Source: Panorpa germanica (lineage: Eukaryota; Arthropoda; Insecta; Mecoptera; Panorpidae). From it: DNA of 64,000 bases. The stretch lies in contig CAVMBN010000210.1 in assembly GCA_963678705.1 (NCBI GenBank), positions 1 to 64,000 of the forward strand. The letters are read 5' to 3'. Both the position numbers and the translations under genes were made by a program. This document shows positions 24,636 to 37,986 of the stretch, piece after piece; within the stretch, counting starts at the first letter, position 1, and the number at the start of each line of letters is the position of its first letter. The notes below the pieces were generated by a model. The model was given only the letters and a program-made list of their open reading frames with translations. It ran no database searches and was not told where the DNA came from.

Positions 24636-25524
24636 CGTCCTTGTAAACCAATACGTAGGTCTTCCTTTTTGTATTAAGTCCCATCTGTCTTGCCAGAGCT
24701 TATGCATATATGCATTTATCTCTTTGGCAATATATTTGGTATCGTCTCCAGACTTTTATCCTACAGCCGCATTAACTTTAAATCCTCGAAATTTGTCGCA
24801 TTAATTCTAAATCATCAAAATTTGATTTTTTCAGTTCTAGCGTAATTTGTACTTGAGTAAGTGCATGAGTGATTTTTAAATCTAAAGGAATTGTCTATAA
24901 TATCACTTGCACCACTTCTGTAGATACAGTTCTGCAACAACGCGTCATCGTCAATAACATAGTTCTTTGCATGGAAGATCTGGAAGATTGATCCTGTAAT
25001 ACCATGCCAAAGCACAATACACAACTATTAGCATAAATGCCCCCTTGTATAGTGTCGGCATAGTTGCCGAGTTTAAGCTTCATTCCGTCCTTGTGACACG
25101 CGCAAGGTGTGTTACAAGTTTATCATTCGTTGTTACTGTATTTGTTTCGTAGCTTTGTAGCTTCAAGAAACTACAGATTTTATATATAGCAGGTCGAGAA
25201 CAGCTTTCTAGGGTTTCTGTACTATTTGCACCGATAAGGATCACATTATCGTTGGCAAAACATATGTCTACACAACCTTTCGAGTAAAAAACACAGTTCT
25301 CGTCGAATACCATGTTCCAGAGCTCAGGCCCCATTACAGATCGCTGAGGACAACCTTTAGATAGTTGCCTTTTCATGGAACGGTAATCGGTTTGTAAAAT
25401 AATGTTCGACAATGAAAATAGTTCTCCATAGCGCAGTAGACGTACCTATAGGTTTTTGCCGGTCTAATTCTTTGAAGGTTACTTGGCCACCGGACATCAA
25501 CAAAGGCACACTGAATTTCTATAA
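24636..25524 (-). pseudogene. R1-clade LINE ORF2 remnant, unit U15 (mosaic)
   Basis: Frame open from 25412 to 25080 with FYSKGC and LESCSRP. The low-coordinate half is U8-like (early stop from GTCTATAATATC) and the high-coordinate half is U11-like. This makes it a visible recombinant unit. Confidence 0.9.
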
Positions 25525-25708
25525 ATGTCTCATATACATTTTTGTACTTATGCCTACTTACTTACCATTTGTTTGTTAATATTGAATGTTCATGAACGAT
25601 CAATCACTATTTCCAAGAAAACCGCATATATTGTTCACTTAATCACTTATAACAATTAATACACTCTCATTATTATTTAAAACACGCATTTATATAAACT
25701 AATTCTTG

Positions 25709-25718
25709 TTTTTTTTTT
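25709..25718 (+). repeat. Poly-T expansion in linker
   Basis: Ten T replace TTCTTGTGTTTT-type sequence of other linkers and explain the 1590-bp spacing of this unit. Confidence 0.7.
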
Positions 25719-26225
25719 AATATTATTTATAGTTAATGTTATTTGACTTACTTGATAGTGGGCGGCAACTTTTTGTCTTCTGTATATTTGTAGTGTTTGT
25801 ATGAGGTCTTCCTTATATATCTCTACAGATTTCTTGAATTTTAAACCACTTGATGTTTTAGCACTAACACTAACCTAATTATTATCACTTTTTTTGTCTA
25901 TCGCACTTATTAATGTCTTATATTAAACATCAAAGTTACAAATTTGAGGTTATGTTTATAAGACCGCGTGTACGCGTAATGAAAAATTCGTTTTTAACAC
26001 TGGTTTCCAACTGTCAAACTTTTGTAAAAACACTTTGTTTAGGGAAAATTAAAACAAATTTAAAACAAACTTAAATACTTTTCGTTTGAGAAAGTATTCA
26101 TATAATTTATTTAATTTTTTTCCATAATTAATTTCTCACTTTTATTCACTTTTTTCACCTAAAGTAGCAGGAGCCGATCACACACATAGTAGATAGGAAC
26201 CACTTGTGTTGCAAAGCAATATTAA

Positions 26226-27114
26226 CGTCCTTGTAAACCAATACGTAGGTCTTCCTTTTTGTATTAAGTCCCATCTGTCTTGCCAGAGCTTATGCATATA
26301 TGCATTTATCTCTTTGGCAATATATTTGGTATCGTCTCCAGACTTTTATCCTACAGCCGCATTAACTTTAAATCTTCGAAATTTGTCGCATTAATTTTAA
26401 ATCATCAAAATTTGATTTTTTCAGTTCTAGCGTAATTTGCACTTGAGTAAGTGCATGAGTGATTTTTAAATCTAAAAGAATTGTCCCCAATATCACTTGC
26501 ACCACTTCTGTAGATACAGTTCTGCAACAACGCGTCATTGTCAATAACATAGTTCTTTGCATGGAAGATCTGGAAGATTGATCCTGTAATACCATGCCGA
26601 TGCACAATACACAACTATTAGCATAAATGCCCCCTTGTATAGTGTCGGCATAGTTGCCGAGTTTAAGCTTCATTCCGTCCTTGTGACACGCGCAAGGTGT
26701 GTTACAAGTTTATTATTCATTGTTACTGTATTTGTTTCGTAGCTTTGTAGCTTCAAGAAACTACAGATTTTATATATAGCAGGTCGAGAACAGCTTTCTA
26801 GGGTTTCTGTACTATTTGCACCGATAAGGATCACATTATCGTTGGCAAAACATATGTCTACACAACCTTTCGAGTGAGAAACACAGTTCTCGTCGAATAC
26901 CATGTTCCAGAGCAGAGGCCCCATGACAGATCGCTGAGGACAACCTTTAGATAGTTGCCTTTTCATGGAACGGTAATCGGTTTGTAAAATAATGTTCAAA
27001 AATGAAAATAGTTCTCTATAGCGCAGTAGACGTACCTATAGGTTTTTGCCGGTCTAATTCTTTGAAGGTCACTTGGCCAACGGACATCAACAAAGGCACA
27101 CTAAATTTCTATAA
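26226..27114 (-). pseudogene. R1-clade LINE ORF2 remnant, unit U16
   Basis: Twin of U12 (offset 7073), with GPLLWN; frame open from 26999 to 26670, and it differs by LESCSRP. Confidence 0.9.
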
Positions 27115-27811
27115 ATATCTCATATACATACTTGTACTTATGCCTACTTACTTACCATTTGTTTGTTACCATTGAATGTTCATGAACGATCAATCACTAT
27201 TTCCAAGAAAACCGCATATATTGTTCACTTAATCACTTATAACAATTAATACACTCTCATTATTATTTAAAACACGCATTTATATATACTAATTTTTGTG
27301 TTTTAATATTATTTATAATTAATGTTATTCGACTTACTTGATAGTGGGCGGCAACCTTTTGTCTTCCGTATATTTGTAGTGTTTATATGAGGTCTTCCTT
27401 ATATATCTCTACAGATTTCTTGAATTTTAAACCACTTGATGTTTTAGCACTAACACTAACCTAATTATTATCACTTTTTTTGTCTATAGCACTTATTAAT
27501 GTCTTATATCAAACATCAAAGTTACAAATTTGAGGTTATGTTTATAAGACCGCGTGTACGCGTAATGAAAAATTCGTTTTTAACACTGGTTTCCAACTGT
27601 CAAACTTTTGTAAAAACACTTTGTTTAGGGTAAATTAACACAAATTTAAAACAAACTTAAATACTTTTCGTTTGAAAAAGTATTCATATAATTTATTTAA
27701 TTTTTTTCCATAATTAATTTCTCACTTTTAATCACTTTTTTTACCTAAAGTAGCAGGAGCCGATCACACACATAGTAGATAGGAACCACTTGTGTTGCAA
27801 AGCAATATTAA

Positions 27812-28699
27812 CGTCCTTGTAAACTAATACGTAGGTGTTCCTTTTTGTATTAAGTCCCATCTGTCTTGCCAGAGCTTATGCATATATGCATTCATCTCTT
27901 TGGCAATATATTTGGTATCGTCTCCAGACTTTTATCCTACAGTTGCATTAACTTTAAATCCTCGAAATTTGTCGCATTATTTTAAATCATCAAAATTTGA
28001 TTTTTTCAGTTCTAGCGTAATTTGTACTTGAGTAAGTGCATGAGTGATTTTTAAATCTAAAGGAATTGTCCCCAATATCACTTGCAACACTTCTGTAGAT
28101 ACAGTTCTGCAACAACGCGTCATCGTCAATAACATAGTTCTTTGCATGGAAGATCTGGAAGATTGATCCTGTAATACCATGCCGAAGCACAATACACAAC
28201 TTTTAGCATAAATGCCCCCTTGTATAGTGTCGGCATAGTTGCTGAGTTTAAGCTTCATTCCGTCCTTGTGACACGCGCAAGGTGTGTTACAAGTTTATCA
28301 TTGGTTGTTACTGTATTTGTTTCGTAGCTTTGTAGCTTCAAGAAACTACAGATTTTATATATAGCAGGTCGAGAACATCTTTCTAGGGATTCTGTACTAT
28401 TTGCACCGATAAGGATCACATTATCGTTGGCAAAACATATGTCTACACAACCTTTCGAGTGAAAAACACAGTTCTCGTCGAATACCATGTTCCAGAGCTC
28501 AGGCCCCATTACAGATCGCTGAGGACAACCTTTAAATAGTTGCCTTTTCATGGAACGGTAATCGGTTTGTAAAATAATGTTCGACAATAAAAATAGTTCT
28601 CCATAGCGCAGTAGACGTTTCTATAGGTTTTTGCCGGTCTAATTCTTTGAAGGTCACTTTGCCACCGGACATCAACAAAGGCACACTGAATTTCTATAA
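27812..28699 (-). pseudogene. R1-clade LINE ORF2 remnant, unit U17
   Basis: Twin of U13 (offset 7073); frame open from 28587 to 28255. The GCPQ/FAND segment is identical in protein sequence to U13. Confidence 0.9.
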
Positions 28700-29396
28700 A
28701 TATCTCATATACATACTTGTACTTATGCCTACTAACTTACCATTTGTTTGTTACCATTGAATGTTCATGAACGATCAATCACTATTTCCAAGAAAACCGC
28801 ATATATTGTTCACTTAATCACTTATAACAATTAATACACTCTCATTATTATTTAAAACACGCATTTATGTAAACAAATTCTTGTGTTTTAATATTATTTA
28901 TAGTTAATGTTATTCGACTTACTTGATAGTGGGCGGCAACCTTTTGCCTTCCGTATATTTGTAGTGTTTATATGAGGTCTTCCTTATATAACTCTTCAGA
29001 TTTCTTGAATTTTAAACCACTTGATGTTTTAGCACTAACACTAACCTAATTATTATCACTTTTTTTGTCTATCGCACTTATTAATGTCTTATATTAAACA
29101 TCAAAGTTACAAATTTGAGGTTATGTTTATAAGACCGCGTGTACGCGTAATGAAAAATTCGTTTTTAACACTGGTTTCCAACTGTCAAACTTTTGTAAAA
29201 ACACTTTGTTTAGGGTAAATTAACACAAATTTAAAACAAACTAAAATACTTTTCGTTTGAAAAAGTATTCATATAATTTATTTAATTTTTTTCCATAATT
29301 AATTTCTCACTTTTAATTACTTTTTTCACCTAAAGTAGCAGGAGCCGATCACACACATAGTAGATAGGAACCACTTGTGTTGCAAAGCAATATTAA

Positions 29397-30285
29397 CGTC
29401 CTTGTAAACCAATACGTAGGTCTTTATTTTTGTATTAAGTCCCATCTGTCTTGCCAGAGCTTATGCATATATGCATTCATCCCTTTAGCAATATATTTGG
29501 TATCGTCTCCAGACTTTTATCCTACAGTTGCATTAACTTTAAATCCTCGAAATTTGTCGCATTAATTTTAAATCATCAAAATTTGATTTTTTCAGTTCTA
29601 GCGTAATTTGTACTTAAGTTAGTGCATAAGTGATTTTTAAATCTAAAGGAATTGTCCCCAATATCACTTGCACCACCTTTGTAGATACAGTTCTGCAACA
29701 ACGCGTCATCGTCAATAACATATTTCTTTGCATGGAAGATCTGGAAGATTGATCCTGTAATACCATGCCGAAGCACAAAACACAACTATTAGCATAAATT
29801 TCCCCTTGTATAGTGTCGGCATAGTTGCCGAGTTTAAGCTTCATTCCGTCCTTGTGACACGCGCAAGGTGTGTTACAAGTTTATCATTCGTTGTTACTGT
29901 ATTTGTTTCGTAGCTTTGTAGCTTCAAGAAACTACAGATTTTATATATAGCAGGTCGAGAACGGCTTTCTAGGGTTTCTGTACTATTTGCACCGATAAGG
30001 ATCACATTATCGTTGGCAAAACATATGTCTACACAACCTTTCGAGTGAGAAACACAGTTCTCGTCGAATACCATGTTCCAGAGCAGAGGCCCCATGACAG
30101 ATCGCTGAGGACAACCTTTAGATAGTTGCCTTTTCATGGAACGGTAATCGGTTTGTAAAATAATGTTCGACAATGAAAATAGTTCTCCATAGCGCAGTAG
30201 ACGTACCTATAGGTTTTTGCCGGTCTAATTCTTTGAAGGTTACTTGGCCACCGGACATCAACAAAGGCACACTGAATTTCTATAA
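29397..30285 (-). pseudogene. R1-clade LINE ORF2 remnant, unit U18 (mosaic)
   Basis: Frame open from 30173 to 29841. The C-terminal half matches U14, while the GCPQ half carries GPLLWN as in U12 and U16. The switch lies near 29830. Confidence 0.9.
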
Positions 30286-30982
30286 ATATCTCATATACAT
30301 TTTTGTACTTATGCCTACTTACTTACCATTTGTTTGTTAATATTGAATGTTCATGAACGATCAATCACTATTTCCAAGAAAACCGCATATATTGTTCACT
30401 TAATCGCTTATAACAATTAATACACTCTCATTATTATTTAAAACACGCATTTATATAAACTAATTCTTGTGTTTTAATATTATTTATAGTTAATGTTAAT
30501 TGACTTACTTGATAGTGGGCGGCAACTTTTTGTCTTCCGTATATTTGTAGTGTTTATATGAGGTCTTCCTTATATATCTCTACAGATTTCTTGAATTTTA
30601 AACCACTTGATGTTTTAGCACTAACACTAACCTAATTATTATCACTTTTTTTGTCTATCGCACTTATTAATGTCTTATATTAAACATCAAAGTTACAAAT
30701 TTGAGGTTATGTTTATAAGACCGCGTGTACGCGTAATGAAAAATTCGTTTTTAACACTGGTTTCCAACTGTCAAACTTTTGTAAAAACACTTTGTTTAGG
30801 GAAAATTAAAACAAATTTAAAACAAACTTAAATACTTTTCGTTTGAGAAAGTATTCATATAATTTATTTAATTTTTTTCCATAATTAATTTCTCACTATT
30901 ATTCACTTTTTTCACCTAAAGTAGCAGGAGCCGATCACACACATAGTAGATAGGAACCACTTGTGTTGCAAAGCAATATTAC

Positions 30983-31871
30983 CGTCCTTGTAAACCAATA
31001 CGTAGGTCTTCCTTTTTGTATTAAGTCCCATCTGTCTTGCCAGAGCTTATGCATATATGCATTTATCTCTTTGGCAATATATTTGGTATCGTCTCCAGAC
31101 TTTTATCCTACAGCCGCATTAACTTTAAATCCTCGAAATTTGTCGCATTAATTTTAAATCATCAAAATTTGATTTTTTCAGTTCTAGCGTAATTTGCACT
31201 TGAGTAAGTGCATGAGTGATTTTTAAATCTAAAAGAATTGTCCCCAATATCACTTGCACCACTTCTGTAGATACAGTTCTGCAACAACGCGTCATTGTCA
31301 ATAACATAGTTCTTTGCATGGAAGATCTGGAAGATTGATCCTGTAATACCATGCCGAAGCACAATACACAACTATTAGCATAAATGCCTCCTTGTATAGT
31401 GTCGGCATAGTTGCCGAGTTTAAGCTTCATTCCGTCCTTGTGACACGCGCAAGGTGTGTTACAAGTTTATTATTCATTGTTACTGTATTTGTTTCGTAGC
31501 TTTGTAGCTTCAAGAAACTACAGATTTTATATATAGCAGGTCGAGAACGGCTTTCTAGGGTTTCTGTACTATTTGCACCGATAAGGATCACATTATCGTT
31601 GGCAAAACATATGTCTACACAACCTTTCGAGTGAGAAACACAGTTTTCGTCGAATACCATGTTCCAGAGCTCAGGCCCCATTACAGATCGCTGAGGACAA
31701 CCTTTAGATAGTTGCCTTTTCATGGAACGGTAATCGGTTTGTAAAATAATGTTCGACAATAAAAAAAGTTCTCCATAGCGCAGTAGACGTACCTATAGGT
31801 TTTTGCCGGTCTAATTCTTTGAAGGTCACTTGGCCACCGGACATCAACAAAGGCACACTGAATTTTTATAA
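30983..31871 (-). pseudogene. R1-clade LINE ORF2 remnant, unit U19
   Basis: Frame open from 31759 to 31427. The connection region resembles U12/U16 (GTILLDL), but the GCPQ part has the common GPELWN. Confidence 0.9.
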
Positions 31872-32542
31872 ATATCTCATATACATACTTGTACTTATGC
31901 CTACTTACCTACCATTTGTTTGTTACCATTGAATGTTCATGAACGATCAATCACTATTTCCAAGAAAACCGCATATATTGTTCACTTAATCACTTATAAC
32001 AATTAATACACTCTCATTATTATTTAAAACACGCATTTATATAAACTAATTCTTGTGTTTTAATATTATTTATAGTTAATGTTATTTGACTTACTTGATA
32101 GTGGGCGGCAACTTTTTGTCTTCCGTATATTTGTAGTGTTTATATGAGGTCTTCCTTATATAACTCTACAAATTTCTTGAATTTTAAACCACTTGATGTT
32201 TTAGCACTAACATTAACCTAATTATTATCACTTTTTTTGTCTATCGCACTTATTAATGTCTTATATCAAACATCAAAGTTACAAATTTGAGGTTATGTTT
32301 ATAAGACCGCGTGTACGCGTAATGAAAAATTCGTTTTTAACACTGGTTTCCAACTGTCATACTTTTGTAAAAACACTTTGTTTAGGGTAAATTAACACAA
32401 ATTTAAAACAAACTTAAATACTTTTCGTTTGAAAAAGTATTCATATAATTTATTTAATTTTTTTCCATAATTAATTTCTCACTTTTAATCACTTTTTTCA
32501 CCTAAAGTAGCAGGAGCCGATCACACACATAGTAGATAGGAA

Positions 32543-33229
32543 TAGTTCTATCGTAATTTGTACTTGAGTAAGTGCATGAGTGATTTTTAAATCTAAAGGA
32601 ATTGTCCCCAATATCACTTACACCACTTCTGTAGATACAGTTCTGCAACAACGCGTCATCGTCAATAACATAGTTCTTTGCATGGAAGATCTGGAAGATT
32701 GATCCTGTAATACCATGCCGAAGCACAATACACAACTATTAGCATAAATGCCCCCTTGTATAGTGTCGGCATAGTTGCCGAGTTTAAGCTTTATTCCGTC
32801 CTTGTGACACGCGCAAGGTGTGTTACAAGTTTATCATTCGTTGTTACTGTATTTGTTTCGTAGCTTTGTAGCTGCAAGAAACTACAGATTTTATATATAG
32901 CAGGTCGAGAACGGCTTTCTAGGGTTTCTGTACTATTTGCACCGATAAGGATCACATTATCGTTGGCAAAACATATGTCTACACAACCTTTCGAGTGAGA
33001 AACACAGTTCTCGTCGAATACCATGTTCCAGAGCTCAGGCCCCATTACAGATCGCTGAGGACAACCTTTAGATAGTTGCCTTATCAGGTAATCGGTTTGT
33101 AAAATAATGTTCAACAATGAAAATAGTTCTCCATAGCGCAGTAGACGTAACTATAGGTTTTTGCCGGTCTAATTCTTTGAAGGTCACTTGGCCACCGGAC
33201 ATCAACAAAGGCACACTGAATTTCTATAA
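32543..33229 (-). pseudogene. R1-clade LINE ORF2 remnant, unit U20, internal deletion
   Basis: About 228 bp are missing: sequence jumps from GATAGGAA (32542) to TAGTTCTA, removing the unit landmark and the whole WQ.RWD...TYW segment. The GCPQ/FAND segment is open from 33117 to 32791 but lacks 6 bp near 33086 (DYLIRQL instead of DYRSMKRQL). Confidence 0.9.
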
Positions 33230-33926
33230 ATATCTCATATACATACTTGTACTTATGCCTACTTACTTACCATTTGTTTGTTAATATTGAACGTTCATGA
33301 ACGATCAATCACTATTTCCAAGAAATCCGCATATATTGTTCACCTAATCACTTATAACAATTAATACACTCTCATTATTATTTAAAACACGCATTTATAT
33401 AAACTAATTCTTGTGTTTTAATATTATTTATAGTTAATGTTATTCGACTTACTTGATAGTGGGCGGCAACCTTTTGTCTTCCGTACATTTGTAGTGTTTA
33501 TATGAGGTCTTCCTTATATATCTCTACAGATTTCTTGAATTTTAAACCACTTGATGTTTTAGCACTAACACTAACCTAATTATTATCACTTTTTTTGTCT
33601 ATCGCTTTTATTAATGTCTTATATCAAACATCAAAGTTACAAATTTGAGGTTATGTTTATAAGACCGCGTGTACGCGTAATGAAAAATTCGTTTTTAACA
33701 CTGGTTTCCAACTGTCAAACTTTTGTAAAAACACTTTGTTTAGGGTAAATTAACACAAATTTAAAACAAAATTAAATACTTTTCGTTTGAAAAAGTATTC
33801 ATATAATTTATTTAATTTTTTTCCATAATTAATTTCTCACTTTTAATCACTTTTTTCACCTAAAGTAGCAGGAGCCGATCACACACATAGTAGATAGGAA
33901 CCACTTGTGTTGCAAAGCAATATTAA

Positions 33927-34815
33927 CGTCCTTGTAAACCAATACGTAGGTCTTCCTTTTTGTATTAAGTCCCATCTGTCTTGCCAGAGCTTATGCATAT
34001 ATGCATTCATCCCTTTGGCAATATATTTGGTATCGTCTCCAGACTTTTATCCTACAGTTGCATTAACTTTAAATCCTCGAAATTTGTCGCATTAATTTTA
34101 AATCATCAAAATTTGATTTTTTCAGTTCTAGCGTAATTTGTTTTTAAGTAAGTGCATGAGTGATTTTTAAATCTAAAGGAATTGTCCCCAATATCACTTG
34201 CACCACCTCTGTAGATACAGTTCTGCAACAACGCGTCATCGTCAATAACATAGTTCTTTGCATGGAAGATCTGGAAGATTGATCCTGTAATACCATGCTG
34301 AAGCACAAAACACAACTATTAGCATAAATGCCCCCTTGTATAGTGTCGGCATAGTTGCCGAGTTTTAACTTCATTCCGTCCTTGTGACACGCGCAAGGTG
34401 TGTTACAAGTTTATCATTCATTGTTACTGTATTTGTTTCGTAGCTTTGTAGCTTCAAGAAACTACAGATTTTATATATAGCAGGTCGAGAACGGCTTTCT
34501 AGGGTTTCTGTACTATTTGCACCGATAAGGATCACATTATCGTTGGCAAAACATATGTCTACACAACTTTTCGAGTGAGAAACACAGTTCTCGTCAAATA
34601 CCATGTTCCAGAGCTCAGGCCCCATTACAGATCGCTGAGGACAACCTTTATATAGTTGCCTTTTCATGGAACGGTAATCGGTTTGTAAAATAATGTTCGA
34701 CAATGAAAATAGTTCACCATAGTGCAGTAGACGTACCTATAGGTTTTTGCCGGTCTAATTCTTTGAAGGTCACTTTGCCACCGGACATCAACAAAGGCAC
34801 ACTAAATTTCTATAA
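33927..34815 (-). pseudogene. R1-clade LINE ORF2 remnant, unit U21
   Basis: Frame open from 34703 to 34371 with LYKGCPQ and SKSCVDI. The GTTCATGAAC palindrome of the following linker is disrupted here (TTTATGATCG, near 34879). Confidence 0.9.
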
Positions 34816-35512
34816 ATATCTCATATACATACTTGTACTTATGCCTACTTACTTACCATTTGTTTGTTACCATTGAATGTTTATGATCGATCAATCACTA
34901 TTTCCAAGAAAACCGCATATATTGTTCACTTATTCACTTATAACAATTAATACACTCTCATTATTATTTAAAACACGCATTTATATAAACTAATTCTTGT
35001 GTTTTAATATTATTTATAGTTAATGTTATTCGACTTACTTGATAGTGGGCGGCAACCTTTTGTCTTCCGTATATTTGTAGTGTTTATATGAGGTCTTCCT
35101 TATATATCTCTACAGATTTCTTGAATTTTAAACCACTTGATGTTTTAGCACTAACACTAACCTAATTATTATCACTTTTTTTGTCTATCGCACTTATTAA
35201 TGTCTTATATCAAACATCAAAGTTACAAATTTGAGGTTATGTTTATAAGACCGCGTGTACGCGTAATGAAAAATTCGTTTTTAACACTGGTTTCCAACTG
35301 TCAAACTTTTGTAAAAACACTTTGTTTAGGGTAAATTAACACAAATTTAAAACAAACTTAAATACTTTTCGTTTGAAAAAGTATTCATATAATTTATTTA
35401 ATTTTTTTCCATAATTAATTTCTCACTTTTAATCACTTTTTTTACCTAAAGTAGCAGGAGCCGATCACACACATAGTAGATAGGAACCACTTGTGTTGCA
35501 AAGCAATATTAA

Positions 35513-36401
35513 CGTCCTTGTAAACCAATACGTAGGTCTTCCTTTTTGTATTAAGTTCCATCTGTCTTGCCAGAGCTCATGCATATATGCATTCATCTCT
35601 TTGGCAATATATTTGGTATCGTCTCCAGACTTTTATCCTACAGCCGCATTTACTTTAAATCCTCATAATTTGTCGCATTAATTTTAAATCATCAAAATTT
35701 GATTTTTTCAGTTCTAGCGTAATTTGTACTTGAGTAAGTGCATGAGTGATTTTTAAATCTAAAGGAATTGTCCCCAATATCACTTGCACCACCTCTGTAC
35801 ATACAGTTCTGCAACAACGCGTTATCGTCAATAACATAGATCTTTGCATGGAAGATCTGAAAGATTGATCCTGTAATACAATGCCGAAGCACAATACACA
35901 ACTATTAGCATAAATGCCCCCTTGTATAGTGTCGGTATAGTTGCCGAGTTTAAGCTTTATTCCGTCCTTGTGACACGCGCAAGGTGTGTTACAAGTTTAT
36001 CATTCGTTGTTACTGTATTTGTTTCGTAGCTTTGTAGCTTCAAGAAACTACAGATTTTATATATAGCAGGTCGAGAACGGCTTTCTAGGGTTTCTGTACT
36101 ATTTGCACCGATAAGGATCACATTATCGTTGGCAAAACATATATCTACACAACCTTTCGAGTGAGAAACACAGTTCTCGTCGAATACCATGTTCCAGAGC
36201 TCAGGCCCCATTACAGATCGCTGAGGACAACCTTTAGATAGTTGCTTTTTCATGGAACGGTAATCGGTTTGTAAAATAATGTTCGACAATGAAAATAGTT
36301 TTCCATAGCGCAGTAGACGTACCTTTAGGTTTTTGCCGGTCTAATTCTTTGAAGGTCACTTGGCCACCGGACATCAACAAAGGCACACTGAATTTCTATA
36401 A
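35513..36401 (-). pseudogene. R1-clade LINE ORF2 remnant, unit U22
   Basis: Frame open from 36289 to 35957 with MKKQLSKG. The connection region has SFRSS...RSMLL variants that recur in U25, U27, U29 and U31 onward. Confidence 0.9.
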
Positions 36402-37097
36402 ATATCTCATATACATACTTGTACTTATGCCTACTTACTTACCATTTGTTTGTTACCATTGAATGTTCATGAACGATCAATCACTATTTCCAAGAAATCC
36501 GCATATATTGTTCACCTAATCACTTATAACAATTAATACACTCTCATTATTATTTAAAACACGCATTTATATAAACTAATTCTTGTGTTTTAATATTATT
36601 TATAGTTAATGTTATTCGACTTACTTGATAGTGGGCGGCAACCTTTTGTCTTCTTATATTTGTAGTATTTATATGAGGTCTTCCTTATATATCTCTACAG
36701 ATTTCTTGAATTTTAAACCACTTGATGTTTTAGCACTAACACTAACCTAGTTATTATCACTTTATTTGTCTATCGCACTTATTAATGTCTTATATCAAAC
36801 ATCAAAGTTACAAATTTGAGGTTATGTTTATAAGACCGCGTGTACGCGTAATGAAAAATTCGTTTTTAACACTGGTTTTTAACTGTCAAACTTTTGTAAA
36901 AACACTTTGTTTAGGGTAAATTAACACAAATTTAAAACAAACTTAAATACTTTTCGTTTGAAAAAGTATTCATATAATTTATTTAATTTTTTTCCATAAT
37001 TAATTTCTCACTTTTAATCACTTTTTTTACCTAAAGTAGCAGGAGCCGATCACACACATAGTAGATAGGAACCACTTGTGTTGCAAAGCAATATTAA

Positions 37098-37986
37098 CGT
37101 CCTTGTAAACCAATACGTAGGTTTTCCTTTTTGTATTAGGTCCCATCTGTCTTGCCAGAGCTTATGCATATATGCATTCATCTCTTTGGCAATATATTTG
37201 GTATCGTCTCCAGACTTTTATCCTACAACCGCATTTACTTTAAATCCTCATAATTTGTCGCATTAATTTTAAATCATCAAAATTTGATTTTTTCAGTTCT
37301 AGCGTAATTTGTACTTGAGTAAGTGCATGAGTGATTTTTAAATCTTAAGGAATTGTCCTCAATATCACTTGCAACACTTCTGTAGATGCAGTTCTGCAAC
37401 AACGCGTCATCGTCAATAACATAGTTCTTTGCATGGAAGATCTGGAAGATTGATCCTGTAATACCATGCCGAAGCACAATACACAACTATTAGCATGAAT
37501 GCCCCCTTGTATAGTGTCGGCATAGTTGCCGAGTTTAAGCTTCATTCCGTCCTTGTGACACGCGCAAGGTGTGTTACAAGTTTATCATTCGTTGTTACTG
37601 TATTTGTTTCGTAGCTTTGTAGCTTCAAGAAACTACAGATTTTATATATAGCAGGTCGAGAACGGCTTTCTAGGGTTTCTGTACTATTTGCACCGATAAG
37701 GATCACATTATCGTTGGCAAAACATATGTCTACACAACCTTTCGAGTGAGAAACACAGTTCTCGTCGAATACCATGTTCCAGAGCTCAGGCCCCATTACA
37801 GATCGCTGAGGACAACCTTTAGATAGTTGCCTTTTCATGGAACGATAATCGGTTTGTAAAATAATGTTCGACAATAAAAATAGTTCTCCATAGCGCAGTA
37901 GACGGACCTATAGGTTTTTGCCGGTCTAATTCTTTGAAGGTCACTTGGCCACCGGACATCAACAAAGGCACACTGAATTTCTATAA
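37098..37986 (-). pseudogene. R1-clade LINE ORF2 remnant, unit U23
   Basis: Frame open from 37874 to 37542 and equal to the majority protein sequence. The connection region is shortened by a TAA (AATCTTAAGG). Confidence 0.9.

Larger units (their letters stand above)
23551..24910. repeat. Higher-order duplication block 2, right copy
   Basis: Counterpart of 11740-13100. The match stops between GTCTATAATATC (24894) and 25201, where U15 switches to the U11 type (GAACAGCTTTC); the exchange point lies in that interval. Confidence 0.85.
25190..29823. repeat. Higher-order duplication block 3, right copy (U15 part to U18 part)
   Basis: Counterpart of 18120-22750. Differences between copies are few: the poly-T run, GAACGGC against GAACAGC near 19718/26791, and isolated substitutions. 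Confidence 0.85.

Noticed and set aside
32502..32735. 77-codon ORF at the U20 deletion as a new fusion gene
   Set aside because: It arises from joining a shadow frame to linker sequence by the 228-bp deletion.
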